Below, piece after piece: positions 1-10,300 of a stretch of DNA of 25,826 nt. Numbering within the stretch: the stretch's first letter is position 1; every line of letters starts with the position of its first letter. The notes beneath the pieces were generated by a model. The model searched no databases. It had not been told where the DNA came from and worked only from the letters and a program-made list of their open reading frames with translations. This DNA is from Desulfosporosinus sp. Lineage in GTDB: Bacteria > Bacillota > Desulfitobacteriia > Desulfitobacteriales > Desulfitobacteriaceae. The translations under genes were made by a program, and so were the position numbers. The DNA is taken from assembly GCA_003513495.1 (NCBI GenBank), contig DOPM01000050.1, positions 85,671-111,496 of the forward strand, read 5' to 3'.

Positions 1-377
1 CTGAAGTAATGGCTGTCATGGATTTAGTTAAAAATAACAGCTTTAAGATTGTCGTGTCCTATCATACCCAAGGCGAATATATTTTTTGGTCGGATAAAAA
101 CTGCGGTTCTTTTAATTATCTATTAGAACCAATGACAAACAGACTTGTAAGCCTCACCGGATATGAAAAAGGAGGGAAAATACATACCTCAGGAAATTGG
201 GGTGCTGGGATTGCGGATTGGACCCGGTCACTAAAAATTCCGACCTTTACACTAGAGCTCTGTCCATATCGCAGCGAAATTCCTTATCCTGATTCAGGGT
301 TTGATGATGTTTGGGAAAGGGTGAAGGATACAGGATTGTTTTTTGCACAAGAGGCTATAGCGCTTCCGGAACAGTAA
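1..377 (+). CDS. M14-family zinc carboxypeptidase, C-terminal part (5' truncated by window)
   Basis: The reading frame is open from the window edge, so the gene starts upstream and only about the last 125 residues are visible. The fragment carries the motif SYHTQGEYIFW, where the His is the third zinc ligand of M14 carboxypeptidases. Further on is FTLEL, where the Glu is the general base near the C terminus, followed by the family's usual short tail. In spore-formers such enzymes are commonly gamma-D-glutamyl-diaminopimelate peptidases that trim cell-wall peptides. The two N-terminal zinc ligands and any LysM or signal sequence lie outside the window, so substrate and location are inferred from the family. 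The gene ends at a TAA, and the next in-frame material downstream belongs to a different, broken gene. Confidence 0.85.
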   Translation, partial: EVMAVMDLVKNNSFKIVVSYHTQGEYIFWSDKNCGSFNYLLEPMTNRLVSLTGYEKGGKIHTSGNWGAGIADWTRSLKIPTFTLELCPYRSEIPYPDSGFDDVWERVKDTGLFFAQEAIALPEQ

Positions 378-504
378 AACGTATTTTATCGTTACTGATG
401 GCACGAAGAATTATCTTATCAATTTCACTAATGAAAGTTCTAATACAGACGTCGCACTTGCCCAAAATCTACAAGCTAGTATTGACAGTATTACGATTAA
501 ATAA
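361..504 (+). pseudogene. 3' remnant of an unidentified gene, no start codon
   Basis: A third frame, overlapping the last codons of the carboxypeptidase, reads protein-like sequence after a TAG at 358-360: KTYFIVTDGTKNYLINFTNE, then a tail ending SIDSITIK and TAA. No ATG, GTG or TTG with a ribosome-binding site precedes it. The pattern of beta strands ending in a SI..I helix resembles the C terminus of small secreted PsbP/DcrB-like or lipoprotein-type domains, but this is a weak resemblance from memory. I read it as the last ~45 codons of a gene whose front has been deleted, fused next to the carboxypeptidase. It sits directly before another broken gene, which supports local decay. Confidence 0.5.
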
Positions 505-532
505 GGCAATAGGTTTAATTAAGGAGAATTTT

Positions 533-835
533 TTGAAAGCAATTAAATATTTAGCGATTGCACTAACATTATTATTAATGTCAGTAGTTCTCACCGCATG
601 TGGTGACACCTCTGATAGCACCTCTGTAAAAGACGATTTTAAAGAATACTGAATAATAGTTTAAGGGCAGTTTTTCAACCTTAAAATAACGATATCGTTA
701 AAATATACACAGAAGCAAGTTTAGCTAAAGATGGCAAGATTTTAGCAAAAGCATTATCGGAAACACCTTCCCGCAAAGAATAACGCATTGCTTGAAAAAC
801 TGAAAGCTTACACGCCAAAAACTACTGAAGTCCTC
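533..835 (+). pseudogene. Decayed lipoprotein gene (two frameshifts, one stop)
   Basis: A good Shine-Dalgarno (AAGGAG, 521-526) precedes a TTG start at 533. The first 39 codons give a classic lipoprotein signal: Lys, a hydrophobic stretch, then the lipobox LTAC followed by GDTSDSTS. This frame stops at 650-652. The protein clearly continues in another frame (NNSLRAVFQP, a TAA at 682, then NNDIVKIYTEASLAKDGKIL and on to SRKE, stop at 781). It then returns to the first frame from about 779 (NNALLEKLKAYTPKTTEV). Two indels and one nonsense codon explain the pattern. Coding similarity ends at about 832, exactly where the repeated kinase-leader segment begins, so the 3' end was lost in the event that placed the repeat. 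Family not recognised. Confidence 0.7.
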
Positions 836-988
836 CAATTTACTTCCATATTCATCCGCAAATCAACTTATCTGTAAATATTCAGCTTTCTGTGCAGGCA
901 AGTAACAAATTTATGCAATAACTTGAGTAACATCCATATTTAATGCATTATACCAGAACTTATGCAAAAAAAGACAAAATCTGCATCC
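832..988. repeat. Direct repeat A, copy 1 (orphan copy of the kinase promoter/leader)
   Basis: This segment matches 13754-13921 along its whole length, with scattered substitutions and a ~10-bp difference near the left end. About 39 consecutive bases (about 906-944) are identical. In the other copy the segment is the upstream region of the histidine kinase gene, from its Shine-Dalgarno back past its promoter. Here it keeps the Shine-Dalgarno (complement of 832-837) and the -10 box (complement of 947-952), but no kinase coding sequence follows. Instead the leftward transcript would run antisense into the broken lipoprotein gene. Confidence 0.85.
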
Positions 989-1065
989 CACTATCCCACA
1001 ATGCAGAAATATAGCGGCCTGTGTTCCTTTACTGTTGAACATAAAATCCTCTTCTTACAGAAACG

Positions 1066-1115
1066 AATGAGAGAGTAGAATTAGCAATTACTGTTGCTGA
1101 TTCTACTCTCTCATT
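1066..1115. terminator. Long perfect hairpin (22-bp stem, 6-nt loop)
   Basis: The arm AATGAGAGAGTAGAAT at 1066-1081 is exactly complementary to 1100-1115. Pairing continues inward through 1082-1087 with 1094-1099, with one G-T wobble, leaving a loop at 1088-1093. A short T4 follows on the plus strand. It could be a bidirectional terminator left from a deleted gene. However, the T tract is weak and the stem unusually long, so a small mobile hairpin or a transcript-stabilising element is also possible. Confidence 0.55.
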
Positions 1116-1144
1116 GATTTTAAAAAGTAAAAGGATTTTTGTTC

Positions 1145-1165
1145 CACGAAATTTTCCGTTTCGTG
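1145..1165. promoter_or_regulatory. 7-bp inverted repeat upstream of the giant gene
   Basis: CACGAAA (1145-1151) and TTTCGTG (1159-1165) form a perfect inverted repeat with a 7-nt spacer. It lies four bases before a 21-bp motif that recurs at 14234-14254. The position, ~160 nt before the start of the giant surface-protein gene, would suit an operator. No binding protein can be named from the sequence. Confidence 0.3.
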
Positions 1166-1168
1166 ACG

Positions 1169-1217
1169 AAAAACATACATTTCATGCAGGGGGCAAATTA
1201 TTTTAAAAAAATTTATG
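1169..1217. repeat. Repeat B, copy 1 (upstream of the giant gene)
   Basis: The 21 bases at 1169-1189 (AAAAACATACATTTCATGC and two more) recur exactly at 14234-14254. The AT-rich stretch after them shows the same spacing (28 nt from the end of CATTTCATGCAG through the next ATG) and partial identity. Copy 2 lies just after the decayed CWB2 remnant. A shorter relative (acatttcatgtag) occurs at about 21609-21621. This is probably part of the duplicated upstream region of a CWB2-protein gene, possibly including its promoter. Confidence 0.5.
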
Positions 1218-1321
1218 CTATGGTGAGATTGTTCCCTTTTTCTCAACGCAGGGACCCTTCACTAAGTTCGTTTCAACAGGACAAATGAAGACAAAAAATA
1301 CTAGAGGGAGGAGCAGAAGAA

Positions 1322-4300
1322 GTGAGAAGTTTCAAAAAAGTAATGTCTATTTTCTTGGTAAGCGTCATGTTGCTTTCTATGTTGCCACTAAATTCACTTG
1401 CTCAGGCATCTAATCTAAGCTTAAGTGACGCTGCAATGTCTGACAAAGACGGGCCTGTAAGCACTTCAAATTCCTTGGAACAGGGGAGTTCCAATCTAGA
1501 CACCAGTGATCCGGCAGTGTCTGAAACAGACAACTCTGAGACTACCGTAAATTCACTTTCCCTAGGGGAAAGTAATCCTAACGCAAGAGAACAGCTCATT
1601 GCCGCTCTAGCGGAGCAATACGGCTCCGAAAACTCCGAAGCTATGTTTGACTCAATGGTTTCCATGGGTATCGTTGATGAAAACGGCAACCGTCTTACCT
1701 ACAAAATCGAGATGGACGGCAAGCTCTACACATTAGACCAAATGCGGGAGATTGTCAATGCTCCCGGCGTTGACCTAACCAAGGAGGTCAAAGTCGACGA
1801 CAAAGTTGTTACGCTGGCCATTATCTCTAAGTTAATTGACTTTGATGTGTACCTGAAATTTGTTGAGGATAATTTTCTTAAGAATCAGGTAACGGTATCG
1901 GATGAACATCTGAAAATGCTGGCAGACCTCGAGAGTCAACTTAATACCGAGGGTATAAGCCTTATGGAGGGTACACTTGAGGCTGCCATAGCTCCAGAAG
2001 CGGTATTAAGCAAAAGAAGTATACCTGCCCCTGTCCCGGTTGCAAAAGTGGAGTATACCATTGGTGCTATATCCAGAGACACTGTAGACATCACGTATAC
2101 ATTGACCGAGGGCGGAGATGATGCTAGCGTCACCTTTTCTCAGGAATGTTTGTCAGGCATTCTGGATGCTAATGATATAACGACAACTTCTGCAGCTATA
2201 ACCCTGACTTCCAGTAGTCCAACAGAATCGGTAACCCTTAACTTACCCAGTGTAGAAAATGTACTCTGGAAGGGTGAAGTCCCTCTTTGTTATGTGCGCC
2301 TCAATGACCTTCGTGGGGGTCTGTTTTCCAACGAAAAATCAAGTCAACTTATTCCTATAACAATGAGCCGTGATTATGCTTTTACCTCTTACAAACCGAC
2401 GATTGTGCATTTTCCATTTCCGATTAACCAAGATGTTATCGGCCCTAACGCTGTTAATATGTTAACAAACCCGTGGCCAAAGATTGATACCTCGGGCTGG
2501 TATACAACCGGTTATTGGCAGAAGGGCGATTATGATGGCGAGCTTAAAATTGCGCACGGAGAATATTTACTCGCCTCGCAAAGAATTAGTCTGCCTGATG
2601 ATGCCAGAAATCTAGTCGCAAACGGTAACCTTACGGCAAGTGCTAGTGTCTTCTCTTGGGCAGGGGCTGGACGCCAAATGGATACTTATGTAAAAATTAT
2701 TGGTTATGATAAAGACAATAAAGTGCTGGGTGTTCCTGCTACCGATTCATACCAAGGCGGTGATAATACCACGGTTCGGTCTATTTCCGGATATATCCTG
2801 CCCGCAGGCACTGCTTCTGTATGTTTTGAAGCATCAAATTGGACCAACAGTGGTGTTACCGGGCCGTCAATGCACGATTTTCATCTGCATCTCACAGACT
2901 ACAAAGCACCTACAGTTGAAGGGATAAACTCACCTGATGAAACCTTTAAAGCGGGTGAGCAGGTTCCTATTGTTGTAACCTTTAGTGAGCCGGTTGTGCA
3001 GAACAGCGCGCTTACCTTAACCCTGAAAGATGCAAACGATAAGGTATATACGGTTACAAAAGAGAACACAGGGGTTACAAGTTCAAAAATTACTTTTATA
3101 TTTGATATACCGCCCCAGACCCCAATAACCCTCTGGCCTGTCAGTATTTCGGCGGGCGTCAAGGACACCTCTGACAACCTAAGTAAGCCCTATAATTTCC
3201 CAATCAATGGGGATACAGGTAAAACGACTCCACTGGCAACGACCTTTGCCTATAACGAGTTAGACAGCATGCTGAGCTTAATTCTAAAACATGCAGACGG
3301 CACTGAACTAAACGGGGCTTACTTGCCAGACGAGACCAAGGGTCAATTGGAAATTGAGTTGTTCCAAAGCGAAGAAGAAACCATCGATGATTCTACCGTG
3401 GGGGCCAAGCAAAATGAGTGGCTTATTAACCATACTACTGTGGACCCAGAAGATGGTCAAAAATTCACGGTTGACCGACTTTTTGCCTCCTATGACCATG
3501 GAGTAACCAAAATACCCCTCTATATTACAGATGCTACAGACGAACTGACTGCCGAGTTTGACCTGCCGCCGTCAGGTTCAGTCTGCAAAATGAGGCTCTT
3601 CATGGCTACCGGCGAATTGGATGAGGAATCAAAACCAATTTTCCGCCCGATTCTTGAGAACGGATACAGTGCCAATTTCAGTATCGGTGCTCTGACCTTA
3701 GTCGACGCAAAGGACATGACGATTAACTATCCGGCGTCTTATCCCTCAGGAAAAGACAAGGTGCTGAATTTAGGGGATTCTGAAACAGTCCGGCTAACGT
3801 ATACGTATAGCGGAGACGCCACCTATAAAAGCGCCGATGATTTCAAATGGATTTCCTCCGATGAAAAGATTGCAACCATAAACGCCAGCACAGGCGAGAT
3901 TACGCCGGTGGGTGTTGGTAAGGTTACGTTTAACTTGGTTGCCATGAATGGCACAAACGATGGGACAAAGGATGTAAGTATTCAATCAGCCGAATTTACA
4001 GTCCAAGCATCCCTTGATAAGCCCTCCCTTGCCGTGAGCAAGTTTATCACTACCAAAAAGGGTTTGCCGGCGCAGGTGATGTGGAGCACCAATGTAATCT
4101 ACATGAACCAACAGGCTGAGCCCTCCAAAGACACAACGTTTATAGTGGAGCTTTATAAGGGCAGCTACCCAAGTATCGCTGATTTGGAGGGTATAACACC
4201 CACCTATACGGCAGCCAGCGAGGTAAATGCCAGCTATTTCACAATACCGGGAGAGCAGCTGACCCAGCTTTCCGTTGGCGCCGAACCTGCCTATACCGTG

Positions 4301-7300
4301 AAAATAAGCACGGATAATCCCAACGTTTCCGGCGAAAGGGTGGCATCAGTGGGGAACATTATCGTTACCTCCCCTCCGGCTAAGGTTATAATTGACCGCC
4401 CTGCCAGTTACTATATCTTAGATACGGCCAATCAACTCACTTTAAACTGGCAGTCCATGGATGTAAACACCGCCAGCGGCTATGATTTTGAGTTTGAAGT
4501 GACCAAAAATGGGGCTTCAGTGACCGAAAGCCAAGAACCCAGTGGCAGCTATACCCTTAATTTGGCGGATGTTACCGGCAAATTAAAGGACGTGTATACA
4601 GTCACTGCCAAAATCAAAAACACAGGGGACGAGGCTTACAGCTATGACTCCTTTGTCCTCAATGTCTATGACGCTGAGGCCATGAAAATTTGGGTGGATA
4701 AACAAGACCCGACCTCAACCATTACCCTGGATAATTCCGGCCGCATTTCGGCGATGACCAGTGCGGAAATAGTCGCCTTAGAAAGAAACATCTCTTTGAC
4801 CAATCAGCTGAGTATTAACTATGGTGACTATTCCTATGGTTCTGTCAGCGACCAAATTGAATGGAAATCCAGTGACCCCAAAGTTGGCAGCATCAATTAT
4901 TCACAAGGTGGCGCCTACAAGAACATTGAGGATTACGATTCTCTATCCTACATGCCGACGACCAACTTTATCCTGGCCGGTTTAAAGGATGGCACAACCA
5001 CTATTGATGCCACCCATAAGTTGTCCAGAATGACCGACACCTTAGGAGTCACAGTCAAGACCTTGAAGGACAAACTATACCTCTTCCAAGCGATGCCCTT
5101 GGCTTTAACTGAATTCAGTTACACCAACGGAGACGGTACAGAGAAAACCATATCCAGCGATAATCAAGGTGCTGTTGCTATTTATGAACCGAAAGGTATT
5201 AAAAGCGATGTAAAGCTCAAAAGTATCGTAGGTGATAGTATCTATCTGGGAACGATCTATCATAACAACCTGTTATCGGGTGAAAATGACGGCTCCAAGG
5301 GCCAACTTTATCCTATTAATAACTTTGTGCTCCGGAAAGCCGCCCAGCTGGACTTGAACTTCAAAAACCCCGATGGTACACCCTACATAGGGACGGTTAC
5401 CCTCCGTGGCGGCGTCTATAAAAACGGAAATTACTGCGAAACCAGTGAAATTTCTGATCAGGCTGACGCTTGGAAAAGAACCATCACCATCAACCCGGAC
5501 AACGGTGCTTATCGACAAGTCTTTGATATTACGCGCTTTTGGTCAGCTGCTGGAGGGGAAAACAGCACTTCCAGCGTCAAGGCCAGCGATGAAATTGACT
5601 ATGTCTTTGAGTTTCACTTCGGCAACGATGATTACCAGCCCCAAATTAGCAAGTTTTCCGGCAACTTATCCGGTGCCGATGTACTGCGCTTTGGTGAAAG
5701 CGTTGTCAATCTCGTATCTATCGCAGCAGAGGATAAGGATAAACCCTTTTTCGCTGCCCAGTATTTAGACCGCTACAAAAAAAGCGGGCGTCTTGACAAT
5801 ATAAAAAATGCGACAGGAAACCTGGGACTGAATGCCCAGACACCGAAGGTCAGAATTGATACCCAAGCACTTTGGTGGGGAGAACCCCTGGAGAACAATC
5901 AGGTCTCGGTCTCCCTGATCAATGAAAAAGGTTCCGTCCTGGCCGAACAGAATTTCAAAACCTTCCAATACCCCTTTGCCACCATGCTGGTAACTGAGCA
6001 CCAAGTGGTCATAGATCAAAGTAATATTTGGGTGGATGAAAAGGGGAGGGGGAAACTTACCGTTAAGCTCTTCAACGAAGATGGAACCCTGTATAATTCC
6101 ACTTTGCAACCTTATTCCATTCGCAATATGCTGAACGTGGAAAATCTCTCCCAAAGCCAGGATGTCAACCAAACGTTTCAAGAGCAGCTCCAAAAAAGCA
6201 TCAAAGCCGGCTCTTCCTTTGATGCCAAGGACAAGTTCACCCAAAGTGCCCTTGACTATGCCAGCAACATCAAGTTTGGCAACGACAACTTTTCTTTAAT
6301 GCTGGCACCTACCTCAGATCCTACCGTCTTTAACGGACTCTTGCAGCTCAACGCAGGAGACGATGTCATGGATATGGGGCCGGAAGAGGACGAGTTTTCG
6401 CTGATGCTGGATGATGACGAGGTTGATAGCGCTGTCAAATCCGGCTATGCTAAAGCTCGTGAAATGGCCAACAATCTGAAGGATGATCTTGAGAGTTTAC
6501 AGGAAGATGCCCAGGATAGTTCGGGCAGCTACCAAATAGGCGGCTACTTCAGCTGCCAAGTTCGTTATAATTTTGAAACTGCAAAATGGGAAATACGTCC
6601 CATTGGCGGCGGGATCAAAGCGGGCATTGGCTTTACTTACTCAACGACAAAAAATGTTTTAATTGGCGGCGTTGTTCCTGCTACCTTTGAACTTGCCCTG
6701 GGTGCTGCCGTGCGTCTAGAGTTTGATGCCCATATGCTCTATGAACCTGTTTCCTTTGGAGGCATTGACTACTCATGGCAGGCAGACAAAGAAAATGTCA
6801 CAGATTATTTGACCAATCTGAGAATTAAGGCCTATATTTATGCCTTTGGTGGTTTGGGCTTTGATGCTACGATTGTTGCGCTGAAAATTGGTGTGTTTGG
6901 TCAATTAACTCTGGAAAATGAAAATAAGTTCCTCAACCGTAACTATCTAGATGCGGCTATAGCCGATCTACCGGCAGGTTATAACCAAACAGAAAAGGCC
7001 TTATCCGGTTCCAGGCTTAATCTGCAGGGACAGATCGGGATAAAGTTTGTGGCTAAATTACTGTTGATTTCCTACAAGAAAACCTTAGCCTCAGTCAGCT
7101 TTGAAAAAGAATGGACCTATCGCAACTGGGACAAAATTGAGGACTATTGGAAACAAACTACCGGAGATATGCTGACGCCGGAAAATATGAGTTTGGCGAC
7201 ACGTATATATGCCGCAGCAACAGGACAGGATTTGGTGGTTATTACTAAGGCACCTGAGCTGGAGAGTCGGGAGTATCTTAAGGAGTATACTCGTGTTTGG

Positions 7301-10300
7301 GGATCACCCAGTGGAATGATGCGAGCCTTGTCACTGGATACCGAGAATCTTGCCCCTAACACGCTCCAGACAAATGCCTATCCTTACGCCAATCCACTGA
7401 TGGCCAGTGATGGCTCGATGTTTGTGTATTTATCCGATAACAATAGTTCGAATGTTTGGGATACCACCGCAAACTATGCCCTTAAGCAAGGAGGCAGCTA
7501 TGTTGACCTAGGCAAAATCGACCCATCTGCAGAAAGCTTTGGCGATTCCCAGATGTCCTTTGCCGGTAATGGCAGTTTGGCTATATCTGCCTGGGTAAGG
7601 TTAGCTGATAAGCTGGAGAAAAATAGCGATGAACAATTAAGCACCACTGATGTGGCCATGATGACAAACAACACTGAGATCTATACCAGTATTTACAAGT
7701 CTGGCACATGGACGACAGAAAGACTGACTAGCAATAGCACACCGGACATGGCTCCGGTGGTTGCCACAAACGGCAGCCAGGCAATTGTTGTCTGGCGGAG
7801 TGTATATGCCGGCGATGCTGCCAATCCGACGGATTTTAGCGGCAAAGACACCCTGGTTTACCGTATTTATGACGGAAGCAGCTGGAGTGAAACCAAGTCC
7901 CTTTACAACGGTGTGTCAGGGAGTGTCGTAGGCTTAGAAGCTGCTATGATGTCTGACGGAACTTCAGCCGTTGCGTACATTATTGATCCAAGTGAAGAAA
8001 GAGATGTCAATAGCTACGAAATTGTCTATGGAGTGCTTGATGAGGGCGGTGCTGCTGTTAAGAATGTTCGTTTGACCAATGATGACACACCCGATGAAAA
8101 TCCTCAGCTAACCGTGGCTAAAATTGGTGATGAGGAACGATTCATGCTTGGCTGGTACAAGATGGAAGGAGAAAACTCGGATATTCGCCTGGCAACCTTT
8201 AGCGAGGACGGCAGTTCTAAAGAAGATTTTGTGGACAGCTTGAAGGCAGTGTCCAGTGGTAACACTATCGGCAGCAACTTTAAGTTTGTTAACACAAGTG
8301 CAGAGAATAATGACTTCAAAAATCTGTCCATTTTATGGGTTGAACCTAATTCTCAGGGAAGTGACTCGTTAAAGGCCATTAAATTTAGGCAGGAACCTAT
8401 TGATGGAACAAACCTCACTTTGACTTCAGCAGCCGTCGACGTTGCCGAGATGCCGGAGAAAACCGTCATCGACAGCTTCGATGCCTATGTTTCAGATGCT
8501 GCCAACGACGAAGTTAAGGTGATCATTTTAGGGACTGAATCGAAAGATGGGGTATTTGACACGGAAACGGATACCGATGAAGATGGAAATACCGTTGAAA
8601 TTCAGGTGCCCAAGACAGAAAGCAAGATGTTCACGGCAACCCAAGCCTATCAAAATAAAGCCCAAATAACAGCGGCAGAGTTTGACTATACTGGAATTAA
8701 GTCAGGCTTTGGCTTGCCCATCGCCTTTACCGTGCAAAATCAAGGCAAAGAGGTGATGACCAGCGTCACCCTAGACTATAGGGATGGTGACGGCACAGAA
8801 AGTAAAACCTTTGATCAGCTGACAGTTTTACCCGGCACAAGCAAAACATTGATTGTCAATTACAGTGTGCCTGTCAACATAGCCGATTTATCCTACAGCG
8901 GTACAGCAAGCTTTGGTGATTCTCCGCTCATTCTGACCGGCAATGGGACTTTGCCTTTGGCAGTGGCTGATGTGGGCTTTACTAAGATTGATACCGTTAA
9001 AGAGCAGGACGGTCAGCGTCAGTTTGCCGTGAGTCTGTACAACAGCAGTGACTATAAGCTCAAGACCAGCGGCAAACAAGTAAAACTGGCAATCTACGAT
9101 AATTCAGCCTATACCTCAGGGACCGAGGTGGCTCCGATGGTGACCATTTCCGATCCTGACCAATTATCACTGATTGACAACGGCGCCTATACCGCCAATC
9201 TAAGCTTTGATCTCAAGTCTTATCTTGCAGGTCAAGGAAAAGACGAAATACCGGCTAATGGTGTCACCCTGTATGCCAAGGCTTGGATCGTCGACAGCTC
9301 GGACAAAGAGCTTCCAGAGTTTGTTGGTGAAAACAATTTCAGCACCCTTCTTTGTGACAATCTGGTTAAGCGTAACGGCGGAAATCCCATGAAAGTTGAC
9401 GTTAAACAGTCGAATTCCGAGACAGAAACCACTGCAGTTCTAACACTTCAAAATCTTGCACTGAAAGAGGTAACAAACGGTAATGTTGCAGTAAACCTTC
9501 TTGACGAGGGCGGAAATATTATCGAAACCCAGTATCTGTCGAACACGGCGGAGGGTCTTGTTACTTTAGGCAGCGAGGCAGTCATCAGTAAAACCTTTGT
9601 GTTTGACACCTTGGGTGCGGATGTGGAGGCCTATTATTTTAACGCTGCAGCGGATTCCATGAACGCAGACCTGCTGGTTTTGGGTGCTACCGGTGTGGGA
9701 GTAAACTTTGACAAGGATACTACAACCTATGATAACCTAAGCACCAATGGTTTAAAATCCACCAATCTAACCGCGATTTCCGCAAATCCAAAGGCTAAAG
9801 TGGTGCTTATGGATGCCAGTAACACAGTGCTCGCTGAGGAAACAGGCGCTGTCGCCTATACTCTGCCACTGGCAACCGGCAGCAACATCTTTGAGGTGAC
9901 GGTTGAGCCAGACGGTGCAGGAGCACTGCCGAAAACTTACTCTCTGACAGTTGCCAATGCAGCTCCTGCCAGCGGAAGTGTGACACTCTCTGCTTCAGAG
10001 CCTGGCCCAAGAGGGTGGTGGAATATCAGCTCGGTACCTGTCACCTTGACAGCCACTGACCTAACTAACTTCACTCCAACAAAAATGGAATACAAAGTGG
10101 ATAATGGTGATTGGACGAGCAAAACCTATACAAGCAGCCCTATTGATGTAACAAACATCACAGCTGAGGGCACCCATTTCATCAGTGTCAAACTTCAAAA
10201 TGCCAATGATTACAATTTGGCAACGAACAGTTTGACAGTAAAAGTGGACAGAACGGCACCTGTTTTTAGGGCAGACAAAACCTCAGCAGTTCTGGCAGGC

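Noticed and set aside
1190..1321. Riboswitch (cyclic-di-GMP type) in the giant gene leader
   Set aside because: The conserved core sequences and pairing expected of that class were not found.
5765..6244. 159-codon open frame on the minus strand inside the giant gene
   Set aside because: Antisense shadow of a clearly coding plus-strand frame; no ribosome-binding site or family resemblance.
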